Notes: generated by a model not told the origin, from the letters alone. Counted from the first letter of the stretch, positions 12,546 through 25,209 are shown. The stretch is DNA of 64,000 nucleotides from Typha latifolia (GCA_019914945.1 CM034106.1:8866001-8930000), one strand, 5' to 3'. Made by a program: numbers and translations.

Positions 12546-14662
12546 AAGTACCCTTGTGAAGATCTTTGCCGAAAGTGTAATCCGATCCGATAAAGACAAA
12601 TGTATTCGGAGTTCGGACCCATCTCTGCCATATATCCAGTCAAATCCGATCCGTTTACATCACTTAAACCTTATATTGCTAATTTTAATAATTCAAAAAT
12701 ATCAATATTTTATTATACTTTAAATATATAACAATTATCATTTCTAAGTATACCTTCCTACTTTTTATTTACCGCATAGACTTCCTAAGTTAAGTAACCT
12801 TTTACCGTTACGCCTGAAATAAGAGGTTTATATAAAAAAAAATTTAATTTAAAAGCTTATGTGGATATAAAATTAAGAATGTGCTCAGAAGGCCAAGACA
12901 AAATATTAATTATCTCTGAAAAAAATAAATGAAAAAGTAATTCTATGCTGTTAAATTTTTTTAAATAATTAATAAATTTATAATTTAAGTTATATTAATA
13001 TAAATCTAATGATCAACTTTCATTTGGGAAAAAAATACTAATATGAAAATACTTTGAATTATTAATACAGATATTGAAAAGTGCACTGAGTGAGTGGGGG
13101 ATGATTTTATAGTGAAGTGGGCAAAGATAATAAGATAATGATACCGTGAGATATATTTATAAATTATTTTTAAAAGGAAGAATATAGTCGACCCTAAAGA
13201 AGAAAAGGGGATCGACCAATAAGAATGATAAGCTACCTAATGGCTAGGATTCGATAAAGGTGGAGAAAATAGCTAGTTCTACTCGACTATAGAGAATCGA
13301 CAATAGACTATCGACTTTGGACCGAAAGAGAAGATTATAAGAGACGAGATATAAAAAAATATATAAAATGATCAATATTTTTTAATATCTCAATTCATGG
13401 CTGGTCTTTACTTCTTTTTTAGAAGCTAATCTTAATGACTCAAAATTAATTAAGTCATAAACCAAATAAATAATTAAAATAACTCTAATTAGACTGAATC
13501 AGCATCGAGAGTTCAAACGTCTAGACGAAGGTTATTCTCGAATTTACCAAATGCCGTTAGCCAAGCGTTTAAACGCTTGCTCTCAAACTGGGGCATTCCT
13601 TAAGACATTTTATTCCTCTCGAACAGTGAATAGTGACGTTCAAACATTATTAATCGGCGTTCAAATGCCTCACCATTCCATATTCAAACGAATGTCCAAA
13701 CACTTCAAAAACTAACCCAGCCTGAAGCCAAAAATCCTCTAAAAAATAATGTTAATGAATAACTAATCTTATATGAACAGACTCGATCCAAATTACCCAG
13801 ATTGAGCCCGATTCACATCAACCTCTTCGATTAATTCTCTATATTATATACATATCATCTGTATGTATGCTCCTAGGTACCTATAATTGTGATATATATA
13901 AAATACAAGACATATCACCAAAATAAAATTTTGATTATTAAAAGAGAATTTTAAATATTTTACCTATTTTATTAATAACTTTTTTCTCTATAATTTTTAT
14001 TTAATATCTTAATATTATCTCAACTAAAATCAAATTATTAAAATACATCTCCTTATCTTCTTTAAGTACCCTTAAGTAGCCGTTGTCGCCCTTACTATCC
14101 TTACTTTCATCCTCGTCACCTATCCTTACTTTGATCGAGATTGTTAGTCGAAGAATATGCCTCCCTTTATATCTATCATCCTACTCTACCTCCCTTTAAT
14201 GACCATTTAACTAATTCTAGACTAATTAACTAATAATTATTAAAAAAAATTAAATATTTATAAATTATTTTATATAAATAAAAATTAACCCATATATTAA
14301 TAATATTTATAAAAAAAAGTCTTATTATAAAATACTCTTGTGAATCACAAAATATCTAAAATATAATATAATATATAAAATTCCCTTAATTAAACATTTA
14401 AAAAGCATAGATCTCTATATCTTTTATATTTAATTACAAATAATAAATTAAAGAATAACCTTAAAAACTTTGCTCCATCTTTTTAATTTTAAATTTTAAA
14501 ATAAAAAAAGGGGAACCGAGAATACGTCGCAAGTTCACGGCTATCTTAACAGTAAAAAATTATTCCAAATTACACAGTGCTGTCCATTAGCATCTAAACA
14601 GGGATTATGTCACTCAAAAGTGCAGCTAATCTTCTTGCTAATTAATTATTACCCACTGTTAT
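12546..14662. other. AT-rich intergenic region with a TTCAAACG-motif cluster
   Basis: No gene is recognised. The stretch 13505-13720 stands out by repeated GTTCAAACG-like words. The remainder is AT-rich, with no open frame that shows domain content or splice signals. Confidence 0.55.
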
Positions 14663-16560
14663 CTACTCCACCTTATCGTACACTTCTCTCTGCTTCGCGA
14701 TGTACTCGAAAAGACTCCCATCAAAGCACCGCCTCATGGCTTCCCTGGGTAGATAGCCTTCTTCGTCCCTCGCCAGCGCGTATAAGATTATCCACCAAAA
14801 CTTATTAGCTATCCTGCACCCATCAATCCATTAGCGAACTTAAGCGCACGATTATGAATTATAATTAAGATCTCACCATCCGTAGAAGTCGTACGCTAAC
14901 CGGTTCCCTTCGGTCATTCGCCACATCTCCTTGAACGTCAGCTTGTCAGGTGCTGTACGTGCATACTTACTAAAGATGTACTCGAAATTAACCGGCATAT
15001 ACCTGGAACCAAACCCAATTAGCCCAATTAAAACTTAATTAGTATTATTACGAATAATTTTTTTATTATTATAAAATAATAACTAAATATTATTCATCAA
15101 AATTATATTTTATATTGTACACTAACACAATTATTATCAACTTACTTTATATCAAAATCAAATAACCTATTGAAAAAAATAATAATCATGTGGCACTCAC
15201 CTTAATAAAAATTCACATAGATAAAAGAGCTTGATGTGTTACTAAAAAACATTGAGAGATCCATATGAAAATAGATCTCAATGAGGTATTTTTCTAAATT
15301 TTGCATGGTTCAAAACTCCTCCTAAGATAATAATTTGAATTAACTCACTGAAATAAATATAATTTAAAATTTTAAAACATAGTTTATTAGCACGAATTAA
15401 AATAAAAATTATATAATTGTGAGGGCAAAATCATTAAGATGAATTAAAATTAATCTAAAAAAGTAGGTAGAGTACGAACCAACTCGTAAGGTAAGAGCCA
15501 GTGTTCTTTTTTTTGTTCTCTCGCAAATTTTTCTATGACTAAGAAACAAAGGATTAATTAATTACCTGCCCTCTGTATCATATGTTCCAGTGTCGCTGCC
15601 ATGCTTAGCTTTGTGAATATTGTGAACGTATATAGGCAATAAAGGATTAGGAATCCACCCCTAAAAAATTACAACTAAAAATTAGCACAACTTATACGAT
15701 AAAAAATAATACATCCATATGCCAAATACTACTCACGTACCGGTAGAGTTGCGTAGCTCATAGCGAAATTTATAACTATAGCCAAGAATAGAGATACAAT
15801 CACATTAAACCCCAGAGCTCGTGATCCTGATATATAGAAAAATGTTATACATCAAAATAATATCAATCTATTTTTTTCATTAATTAACGTACCATAAGTT
15901 TTTTATTTGCTGTTCATATTTATTAAATCCAAATGGAATCTATGCAAAATTACAAGGATTTTGAAGTGTATTAGAGTGCAGGGGCATAACAAATACGAGA
16001 TTTTATGAAGGGTATGTATGCACAAAAAAAAAAACCCTATATATTATTACCTGCGTAGGTTTCCCAAGGGTAGATGATGCCATTGTCGTCGAGATCAAAG
16101 AAGGCTACATGCTGTTGAAGCACACTCATTTGGTAATGCTGGTGGTCTCTTGTGCCTTCAGGATGGTACACGTCTGGTGCAGCTAGGGCTCTCGCTAAGT
16201 CTGAGGTTCATGTTTAGAAGAAGCATGAGCTAAGATTTTTGGAAAATTTATATAGTTATTTTACCTTCAATATAGGAAAAGAATCATTGATATTTTCTTT
16301 TATATATATATATATATATTCCACTTCTTTCTTGTAAAGATAGCCCCTGGAATGTTGTTAAATAAATCAGAATATATTTAAGAGGACATGCATAATTTAG
16401 GCCAATACTTCTATAAAGAAGAAAACTATATATATCGGAGTTCCGAAGTTCGAAACCACTCACAGGGCTTCGGCAGGCGATCCTCCAGGTCAGCTCGAAC
16501 CGGCCGAGCCGCCGTGACCGGCGCCTGCACCGCCACCGGAGACAAAGCATCCTTAGCTTC

Positions 16561-16566
<6 letters not shown>
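14663..16566 (-). CDS. Caleosin / peroxygenase, six exons
   Basis: Coding exons in transcript order are 16464-16566, 16051-16200, 15741-15826, 15566-15660, 14877-15002 and 14663-14813. All junctions are GT-AG and in phase, giving 236 residues. Caleosins are Ca2+- and haem-binding peroxygenases of oil bodies or ER that oxidise unsaturated fatty acids using hydroperoxides. The EF-hand loop [12 protein letters not shown] is at residues 70-81, with the conserved His65 before it. A hydrophobic segment spans about 88-110. The proline-knot region [10 protein letters not shown] (113-122) precedes HKAKHGSD, which contains the second conserved His (133). The conserved C-terminal motif [13 protein letters not shown] is at about 215-226. 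The N-terminus is the longer H-type. A (GA)17 run ends at the base before the ATG. It is divergent from the DUF3820-like gene, 457 bp between starts. Confidence 0.95.

Positions 16567-16600
<34 letters not shown>
16567..16600. repeat. (CT)17 microsatellite abutting caleosin start codon
   Basis: On the transcribed minus strand this is (GA)17 and ends at position -1 of the caleosin ATG, so it supplies the whole start-codon context. Confidence 0.95.
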
Positions 16601-16602
<2 letters not shown>

Positions 16603-16661
16603 TACAAGCTCTAGAGTAAGTATTGGTGAACTTTATTATAGCAAGGTATATAATTTTCAAG

Positions 16662-16662
<1 letters not shown>

Positions 16663-16693
<31 letters not shown>
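16663..16693. repeat. (CT)n microsatellite upstream of caleosin
   Basis: Second CT/GA run about 100 bp upstream of the caleosin ATG, in its 5' leader or promoter. GA repeats in plant leaders can bind BPC/GAGA factors; that is inference here. Confidence 0.9.
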
Positions 16694-16696
<3 letters not shown>

Positions 16697-17023
16697 CGTA
16701 GACACGAGTTGCAGCATCGCTCCACAACGTGGGGTTTTGCATGGAAGCGGTTCCCCCGTTAGCTGTTTACGTGGCCCTGTGCCAGGCTGGATTCGAGATG
16801 GGTTGTTGCTAATGGGCTTATCCAATTAGAATCCTACCATATTAGACATCGTCAATGGGCTGAGATCTTGGCCTACTTGCATTGTTTTCTCGGGTTCTAC
16901 TTGTCCCAACTTGTGTGAATCTCACGTGCCAAAATTTTAATTATAATAAATAAACTAAGATAACGCTGCGGCGCTGCCCAGTTCGTCGTCGTCCTCTCCT
17001 CTCTCTAAGTCTTGTTCCCCTCC

Positions 17024-18043
17024 ATGCCTCTCCTCCACTTCCCCTCGCTCCAACTCCGTCCTCCCCGTTCCCCTCTTCACTTCCACCCAATTGCCTTCTC
17101 TTCCTCATCCTCGTCCTCCAAGCCGACCGCTCGAACCGCTCTCCCAGCAAGAGACCGCGTCATCGACTTCGGCCGCCACAAGGGCCGGATGCTCGGCTCT
17201 CTCCCTTCCTCCTACCTCCACTGGGTCTCCTCCAACCTCCGCTTCCGTGACTTCAACCAGTGGGCCATCCTCGCTGACGAGGTCCTCCGCGACCCCGTCT
17301 ACCGCGACCGCCTCGAGTGGGAGTCGGCCTCTCGCCTCCTCTCCGGCGAAGGCCGACAGACTTTCTCTGACTCCTCTTCCTCCGCCGTTTCCGACCTTAT
17401 CGAGATGAGCGGGCGGTTTGGGTGGGATAACGAGGACAAGGATGCCTGGGCCAGGATCGATTTCGACCTACTCGGCACCTCCTTCGGTGGTCGAATTCCC
17501 AGAATCGGGGAGATCGGAGCGATTGGCGAATTGGGTTTGTCGGAGATAGGTGGGAGATCGAAGGAAAGGGTGAAAGGTGGGATCTCGCGTAAAGATTTGA
17601 AGGAGCAGCGATCCAAGGACGGGAGGAAAGATGGGATTTTACGTGGAGACTCGAAGGTTACCAACTCTCCTGTCTTCAGAAATGGCGACTTGGGTTCGAG
17701 GAAAAATAAGATTTTGAGCCAGGAATCGAAGGTTTCGGCGCGAGCCGAGGCCGACGAAGGTAAAAAGGTGAAGTTTTTGCGAAATGGGTATAGGTATATA
17801 GTTGAAGAGGAGAAAGCAGAGGAGGTAGTAGCAGGAGAGAAGATAGAAGAGAGAAGGGAGAGAAGAAGGATTAAAAGACAGCAGCAGATGGAGATGGTGA
17901 AGAAGGAGATTGGAGTAGATGAAAAGGGCAGAAGAAGTGATGGAATTCACATGAAGATAGGATCTTTGGGGAACGGTGGTTCTCTAAATCCTTTTCCAGG
18001 GCGAGGAGCACTTCTAGACAAGATTAAAAGACAAGGAGATTGA
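17024..18043 (+). CDS. DUF3820-like protein, probably plastid-targeted, single exon
   Basis: Intronless frame of 339 residues. I chose the ATG at 17024; the frame opens four codons earlier only at a TTG. The first 45 residues are rich in Ser, Pro, Arg and His with almost no acidic residues, including a run of seven Ser, as in a chloroplast transit peptide. Residues about 46-98 (VIDFGRHKGRMLGSLPSSYL onward, then DPVYRDRLEWE) match the DUF3820 type of small domain, with its conserved D-F-G-K/H-x-K-G and Leu-Pro-x-x-Y-L pattern. The remainder is charged, low-complexity and Lys/Glu-rich, with a likely helical EERRERRRIKRQQQ segment. Function is not known to me. The 5' half is GC-rich, as often seen in monocot intronless genes. 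Confidence 0.8.
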   Translation: MPLLHFPSLQLRPPRSPLHFHPIAFSSSSSSSKPTARTALPARDRVIDFGRHKGRMLGSLPSSYLHWVSSNLRFRDFNQWAILADEVLRDPVYRDRLEWESASRLLSGEGRQTFSDSSSSAVSDLIEMSGRFGWDNEDKDAWARIDFDLLGTSFGGRIPRIGEIGAIGELGLSEIGGRSKERVKGGISRKDLKEQRSKDGRKDGILRGDSKVTNSPVFRNGDLGSRKNKILSQESKVSARAEADEGKKVKFLRNGYRYIVEEEKAEEVVAGEKIEERRERRRIKRQQQMEMVKKEIGVDEKGRRSDGIHMKIGSLGNGGSLNPFPGRGALLDKIKRQGD

Positions 18044-18980
18044 TTAATCTTTCATCTCAGTGTGCTTTATTGTCTTTGCTGTAGCTTTTGGGATTAACTC
18101 TTGCAACTGTTGCTTGATTCTGTAATAGGCTTCATAGGCATTGGACCACAGCATTCATCAATGACAACTAGAAAATATTCTAACTCGAATCTCAGAAACA
18201 AACCAGCTAAAGTCCTGATTCTTGTATCCTACTGGTTTATATATTAAGAATAATTTCATCTATATCTCCTGACTTATTTTTATATAAAATTTCTTATTCA
18301 TCTCCTAAATATATATTTTTCCCTTAGTTATCCTTTTGGCTTTCTTATGATTGTCACTTAAAAGCGCTTTGAGGACTTTATACTTCATTTTGTAGGATTA
18401 AAGATCAGATATATACATAAATGAGGGAAGCAAATAGTTTAGAATTATAACAAACAATCATGGATAGCAATCTTGGATAAATGGGTGAAAGAAAAAAGCA
18501 AAAAAGTAATTAAAAGGTGGACAATTTGGAGATACCAAACTCTGAGGATAGGCGGCTGAATTAATTAAAAGGGTGTAAGGATAACAAAATCTCTCGAGAA
18601 ACTTATGCATCTCGCGAGAAGAATGTCACCGGCTCTTGCCTCTTGGAGTGCCCTCCAAATGCAAATGGGCGAGGTGACAGGGACCTACAATATTGACTCG
18701 CTTCGTTTTATTTTCTAGAAAAATTTATATTTTAATCCCTGCCTTTTTCGTTAATTTTTTTTTATTATTTGAACGTTTGCAAATTAACCCCTTCTTTTGC
18801 CCGACCAGGCAACTACACGGATCGACCCGCGCTTGCTCAGCGGTCGTATTGTTCGAGTAGTCATATTTGTCATCAGTAGCGTGAAACGAAATACTTTAAA
18901 GTAGATTTTTTTTGTTTTTTTTTGGGGGGCTATTCCCCCTATTTATTTATTTATTTATATATTTTACTCATTAGCCAATC
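18044..18980. other. Intergenic: 3' flank of DUF3820-like gene and promoter of PHR-like gene
   Basis: AT-rich spacer. The first 150 bases are probably 3' untranslated region. A T-rich block and a TATTTATATA sequence near 18950-18962 precede the inferred non-coding first exon of the PHR-like gene. No gene is seen. Confidence 0.5.
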
Positions 18981-18984
18981 GTTG

Positions 18985-19169
18985 GGTCGTCTACTTCTTG
19001 TGGACAACCGAGACGGAACTCAAGAGAGCCGCGCCCGAGTGGGAATAATTTCCTCTTTCCCTTCCCTTTCCTCGCGGCAGCCAACACCCAAAGCTGCCTC
19101 CTTTCCTTCTACTTTTGCCCCTTCTTTACGCCGGAGAAGTTTGATTTCGCCAGCTTGGGCTAATTGGAG
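18985..19169 (+). other. Inferred non-coding first exon of PHR-like gene
   Basis: A GC-richer stretch ends in a consensus donor (GAG|GTAAGA at 19170). A matching pyrimidine-rich acceptor (TTTTTTCAG) lies at 19984, just before the exon that carries the start codon. The 5' end is a guess; the donor/acceptor pair is the evidence. Confidence 0.5.
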
Positions 19170-20024
19170 GTAAGAATTCGAAGAACCCGTCTCGATTTGG
19201 GTCTCAATTCGACGTTTCCTGCTGTTTTCGCTCTACTTCTGATGGATACGATCGTCTTCGCGATGCCCCTTTTGAGTTCTTAGCTAATTGGATGAGGATA
19301 AGGGAAACCCGGCATGATTTTTTCTTTTCTTTTTCGTTCTTTCGTATTTTCTATCCGTCTGGGGTAGTAAAAGCCCCTTCTTTCTTTGGTCGGTAGTCGT
19401 GGAAGGCAAAAAGATGCGGACTTGATTGACTCCGGATTGTGATTCTAAGCTTGGTATGCATCTTTATGGGCGTTTCTGTGGATTTAGTTGAAATTCTTGG
19501 TTGTGTACTTGTGTTGCTAATCATTTGAGGGTGATATTTTTTTTTTCTTTTTCTTGTTGTTGTTGTAAAAGGAGTGTCAAGAAAGGCTCCTCTTTTGTTT
19601 TTGGAGAAAGTAAGATTTGAATGTTTGATAAGGCAGGTGGAAGTAGGGTATATTCCACTGCTTTTGAATTTTGTTGTTATTTAGGTGAAAGATGTTGTAT
19701 GATGATGTCGTGTCACAGTGCTAGTTTGCATTATTGATTCTTATCTTACTTCACTAGTTATATCTCTCTGTTCTTATTTTGTCCACTTCCGATCAATTTA
19801 CATGGTTATTGAAACTAGTACTGTATGTTGACATACTGACTCAGGCCGTTGATTATTGCCAAGTTCAGGTTTAAATGCTTAATCTGGCAAGAAAATTGCT
19901 TATATTTTAAACAATAAAAATCTCGTTACCCACCCTTTTAAGTCTCATCTCTTGATGTAGAGATCTCATATGTTCCTTTTTTCAGCTTCCTTGGACACTT
20001 TCAGGATTGATATATCAGCAAAAC

Positions 20025-20069
20025 ATGGGATTTCACACATTGATAGTGCGCTTGAAGATCTTTTCCTGA
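20025..20069 (+). promoter_or_regulatory. uORF 1 in PHR-like leader (14 codons)
   Basis: ATG GGA ... TGA lies wholly upstream of the main start, in the exon beginning at 19985. Confidence 0.6.
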
Positions 20070-20103
20070 TAGACAAAGGGAAGACTTGAGCATTAACTTT
20101 TGC

Positions 20104-20169
20104 ATGGGAAGGAATAGGAGCATTTGCATCTTCATCAATGAAGAAATCTGCAGTGAGACAATTTTGTAG
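20104..20169 (+). promoter_or_regulatory. uORF 2 overlapping the first in-frame ATG of PHR-like CDS
   Basis: A 21-codon frame starts in a different register and runs over the ATG at 20138. It stops with TAG at 20167-20169, one base before a second in-frame ATG at 20171. Its +4 G favours recognition. Confidence 0.6.
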
Positions 20170-23100
20170 CATGAAAATTTCTGGAGCTATGTCATCATCT
20201 CTACCTACACTACCTGCTCCTTTGGAAGAGAACTATCCAAAACTTCCTGATTCCCAACAGGTTACAATGGAAAGGGAGCTGAGTAGCAACCGTGTGCCTC
20301 CTCATAATAGTACTATGACCCCTTATCGCGCACCTTATCACTCCAATAATGGAGTTGTTGAGCTTTTAACTTCATCAACTTCGAAATTCTCTGCAGATCA
20401 ATATTATTCTTCTGTTTCTTCCCATGAGATCCACCCTAATAATGCTCCATTTATATCTCAATCATCAAGTGATGAATTCTCTGTAGCTTCAAGTAACTTA
20501 CCCCATTCTGGAACGTTTCAACCTTCTTCAAGTAATTTTCCTGGAGAATGCACTGAAGCAACCTGGTGCCCAGATTCAGTTGAGGGCATACTTGATTACT
20601 CAAATAACATTGCTGCTAACAACAATCAGATCCAGAGCAGTTCTATTGTGGCCTCCGATGAGCTTATGAAGCAAAACGAATGGTGGACAGATTTTATGAA
20701 TGATGATTGGAAGGATATTCTCGAAACTGCTACTGAAACTGAGGCAAAGGTATGTTACAACCTGGAAAATTGTAGCAACATATATCTAAGATATACAATG
20801 GTGATCTACCTTTCTGTCTTTCCTCTTTTGCCCCGCCCCATCGCCAGCTCTTCCTCATTAGACCTTGTTTCATTGTCTCTATCAATCTCACAAGTGAGTT
20901 ACAAGTCATGCAAAGTCTATTAATATCAATAAATATATAATCTTCTATTGGGCCAACAACTATCTGAATCAGAAGTAAAAGATACTATGCCTGTGGCTAC
21001 CTTGAACTTGGCAGTAAGTCTTGATCTTACATGTTGTGTTATTAAAGGAAATTTAGGTGCTTGACAATAATGATTGAATGTATTATCTTAACAAGTAATT
21101 AGCAGCTCTTGGAGATAGCTAAGTGAAGAATTTTATGATTCATGACTTTTACAATGTTACCATTTCAATTATCTCTAAGTTGATTAATTAAGCATCTGAT
21201 TTCTAAAACTGAAACATTTCTTAGTTTTTTCCCTGTAATCTAGGTTGTACCCCCAGTGGGTCAAAGATCTCCAAATTTATCAGTGCACCAGTCTGCAATC
21301 ACGCAATCAGCTCCATCTCATTCTGGAGAGATTTCTGCTGCCACTAATCCTTCACCGGCTGCCAATGCCTCTGCAGCCAAGCCACGCATGAGGTGGACTC
21401 CGGAGCTCCATGAAGGCTTTGTTGCTGCTGTCAATCAGCTTGGCGGCAGCGAAAGTAAGTAATTCAGTATCATGGCATTATGTCGTTAGGTTTTTTTCTT
21501 TGACTTGCATTTATTTTTGTTAGTTTTTTTATTTGTAACTTCAGAGGCTACTCCTAAAGGAGTTCTGAAACTCATGAAGGTGGATGGTTTGACCATATAT
21601 CATGTGAAAAGCCACCTACAGGTCTGTTGTTTGGTTCTCTTTAGATAATCCTGCATGTGGCTTATTTTTTAATCTTACAATTGTCTAATTAAAACTGATT
21701 TGGTGCTGCAGAAATACAGAACAGCTCGCTATGGACCAGAGTCATCTGAAGGTTTGTTTCTATTGCTATGACCTTAATTTCATTTTCGGAATCTGTGAAC
21801 ACAGCTCACCATTGTCTTTGAGATACCACAAATTTTACTAGTTTCTGCTGTTTGCTCTTTTCTTGGGCACCATGGTGTTGCTTTATGATATTATTTACTT
21901 GCCTGTTGTACCTATTTCTTCAGAAACCTTTTACTATTTTGCTGTAAATGCTAAATAGTACACATGTACACAAATAAAAACTGGTATGAAGCATTATCCT
22001 GAGCTAGCTTGTCTTATTGTCTAATTGATTGATGCAGGCACATCGGAAAAGAAGACCTCCTCTCAGGAAGATTTGTCATCTCTAGACCTGAAGACGTAAG
22101 ATTTCAGCAGTTACTTGATTGTATATGCATTTCTGGTTATCAATTGAAAAAGTGGTATTTGGATGACAACAAAGTTAATATCCATGATCCTAAGACATTT
22201 TATACTTCCAGCCAGATAAGTCACTAAATGAATTAGCCACATATTGATTTAAAAAAGCTTAGTTAATTGGAGATCATGTTCTTTGACTCGGAGTGATATA
22301 TTGAGTTGGTGGAAGAAAACAAGTCTCATTTTGTTTCTTACATTCATTCACCTGGACTTCCTAGATGTGACATTCCTTTTCTTAGTTTTGCATACCGGCA
22401 TTAAGTATGTTCATGTATTCACCCTTGTTGGGAAGGTCAGGCTGCATAAGATGGATGGAAGAGCACGAAGACCACCCATATGTCCTTTATGTTGTAGTAA
22501 TGTACTTTTAACCCAACAATTGCTAAAGAACTACAATCCTGTGGGGCATGATCCCTCATTTATTGATTAGTAGAACTATAACTTGATGCCTTTTTACTTA
22601 AGTAATGCATAAAGGTATTTGATATTTTGATGGAATTTTGGGATAAGTTATCTTATAAACTCTGTGAATATAACTCAAGCATGCTTTTGGTAATCAGCAA
22701 GGAATGCACTGAAAGCAACCAGAACAATTCCCTTTCCAGTTGGTTTCTGCTACTTATCTTTGGCAATCTTAAAGTGAACTGTATGTGGAGCATAGATCTT
22801 GTTATACAACTCTGTTGACAAATTATTATTGTATGAACATGTGATATGACATTGAAGTCTGTTTATTGATTTTGGATCATCTTTTCTTCCTGTCATTTGA
22901 CATGGGACTATGGGAAATGATGACAGATTCCTCTGGTTGCTTGCTTAGTGTATGCTAGTGGATGGATCATTTCATATGAATATCGTAGTTGGATGAGAAT
23001 CTTTGTCATATAACTTATCTCAGCATCCTTGCGTATCTTTTTTTATGAACCTAGAGCTAATATCTTTTGTATTTTAGGAAGAACATGCACATCTTGGTCT

Positions 23101-24112
23101 ATGACCTGTTGCTCTTTCTCACAACAAGACCTACCATAGATTCAAATGTCTTAGCTTTTCTGTATATGCACAAACTTAACAAGGAAAGCAGGTTGCTTTA
23201 GAAGTAAATTTTTATGAATAACTATTTTTATGTGAAGTTTTCTGTAGGCGATGATGTGTCAAATTGTCCCATTTTGGCTATCCTTGACAAAGTTGATTTA
23301 CTTTTTGAACTAAATTGATTGTGTTTCATTTCTTTTATAGGAGTATTGATCTCACTGAAGCACTGCGTCTTCAGATGGAGGTTCAGAAACGACTTCATGA
23401 ACAACTAGAGGTATAATTTCATTATAGGGACTTCTGTTTTTTATATCATTCTATCTAGTGCTATATTTTCTTTAGTGGTATTCAGTATTCACTGTCCAAA
23501 TAAAAGATAGAATTTTTAATCCCAAATTCATTAGTCCCTAAATAGATCTTCTTTTAATCCCCTTTAAGAGTATCCGACATCAATTCCATCTAGATGGGCT
23601 CTCTTACATTTACCCCGTACAAATCTAGATGTTTTGTCTACCTTGTGACAATCTCATAAGAAAATACAGTCATGCTGGGTGCTTTGGATCAATTCATGTT
23701 ATCTGAACAATATGCTTGTTCTTCTATATCTCAGATTCAAAGGAATTTGCAGCTAAGAATTGAAGAGCAAGGAAGATACCTTCAGATGATGTTCGAAAAG
23801 CAATGCAAGACCGGTGTTGATTTGCTACAGACTCCTGCCACTGTGGCGCAGCCGTCGCACCTGTCTTCTGATCTAACAGATCCTGCCGCTAAAAAGGAGC
23901 TTCCTGAGAAGGGTCAGGATGGAAGCACAGCTGGCCCTAGCAATGCAAAGATAGAAGAAGAGAGCCCTAGGCCTGTTGGTGAGAAGATGAAGAGGACAGA
24001 TGCTGAAGCCAACGGGGAAGCATATATTACTGATGGTTCTGAATTTCCACATCAGAAGCGTGCAAGGAGCCATGACACTAAGTCATCATCAGATACATCT
24101 GCAGCAAATTAA
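20138..24112 (+). CDS. PHR-type MYB-CC transcription factor (phosphate starvation response)
   Basis: Coding exons are 20138-20749, 21244-21454, 21545-21621, 21712-21751, 22038-22095, 23341-23410 and 23735-24112, all GT-AG and in phase, giving 481 residues. The layout matches rice PHR2 closely: an N-terminal PLPAIP-like segment, a conserved [13 protein letters not shown] and [17 protein letters not shown] region, then the single-repeat MYB domain at about 251-311 ([27 protein letters not shown]). The coiled coil at about 333-380 includes the diagnostic LHEQLE (351-356). Such proteins bind P1BS sites and are held by SPX proteins when inositol pyrophosphates are high, acting in the nucleus. Position 262 is Gly where relatives have Arg or Ala. 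The in-frame ATG at 20171 may be the actual start. Confidence 0.93.
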
Positions 24113-25209
24113 CTGGATCTTATTCTCATGAGGACCCAGTGAAAATGGCATCTGGTACATATTTTGGGTATTCTGCAAGAGGCTTATTTAGTTAAGGAGC
24201 TGTTTTGGCTTTTCAGAAGACAACAGAAGGTGAGCTTTTGTATGAATGGCTCACAATGACTTGTTTTTCATTAATTTGAGTAAATAATGAAATCTTAGGT
24301 TGTAGTTTTTTTATAAGCACCTCCCTTTGTCAAGTTGATGAAGGAACTGGAAGACAGTGTCGAAAGATTCTAATGCTGTGCTCTAAATTCAGATGAATAT
24401 ATTGTTAAGAAACCTTAACATTTAATGTCAATGAGTTTCATCTGTAAGTTCTTGGTTGTTGAACCACTTAGTCATCTCAGGACATGTCTGAAGTTTGTTT
24501 TCCTGCAATTTTTGGTGAGCTATAATTTTGGAAGCCATCGATTTATTTTCCAGTAGTGTTTTGCTTTTTAAATTTGCATCCTTATTTGAATGAGGTTTGC
24601 TGCGACTGGCTGACTAATTACTTCCTCTGTCTGCCTCTTGTTCTCAGTTGCAACCATCCGAGTTTGTTATCTGAGGAAGCCTTTTGGGGTGGGTAATTTT
24701 GGTCGAGTTGCAACATATCAGCATCCTTGCTGAATTATTTTGTTACTATGGAATATATGTCACTCATACTCAATGAAACTCTTATTTCATATACATGGCC
24801 TTCAGAATGGTGAATTGATACACAACGAGAGAAAGACAGGCCTACTATTTTACAGGAATGCAGACCCCTTCTTGTTTTTGTAAAATGGTAATTATATTAC
24901 TACAAAAGGGCGCAACCTATACAGCAAATCTAATAGGCAAGTGAGGATTGAGCTCGATCCAAAATCTAAGTGTTATATTAGGCTAATCCAACAGAGGGAA
25001 TGATAAGAGTTATTTTAACTAACTATGCTATATGTATAATATCATCTCACATATTATATATTGAGCCTATTCGAGTTGAGCTCTTAGTGAGTCAAGCTCA
25101 GGAGCCTCGTGAGCCAGCCGGCAAGCTTTTTTGACAGCCCTAGGGCAGACCCAGTCGCAAAGAATGTTGATGGGAATTTCAGTTAGTTTTGATTAGAAGA
25201 TTAGAGAGA
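24113..25209. other. 3' flank of PHR-like gene and spacer
   Basis: The first several hundred bases are probably 3' untranslated region, possibly containing a spliced segment near 24230-24650. After about 24,880 the sequence is AT-rich spacer. No gene is recognised. Confidence 0.45.

Noticed and set aside
16553..16829. Frames encoding Ser-Leu or Arg-Glu repeats
   Set aside because: These are translations of the (CT)n microsatellites in the caleosin leader.
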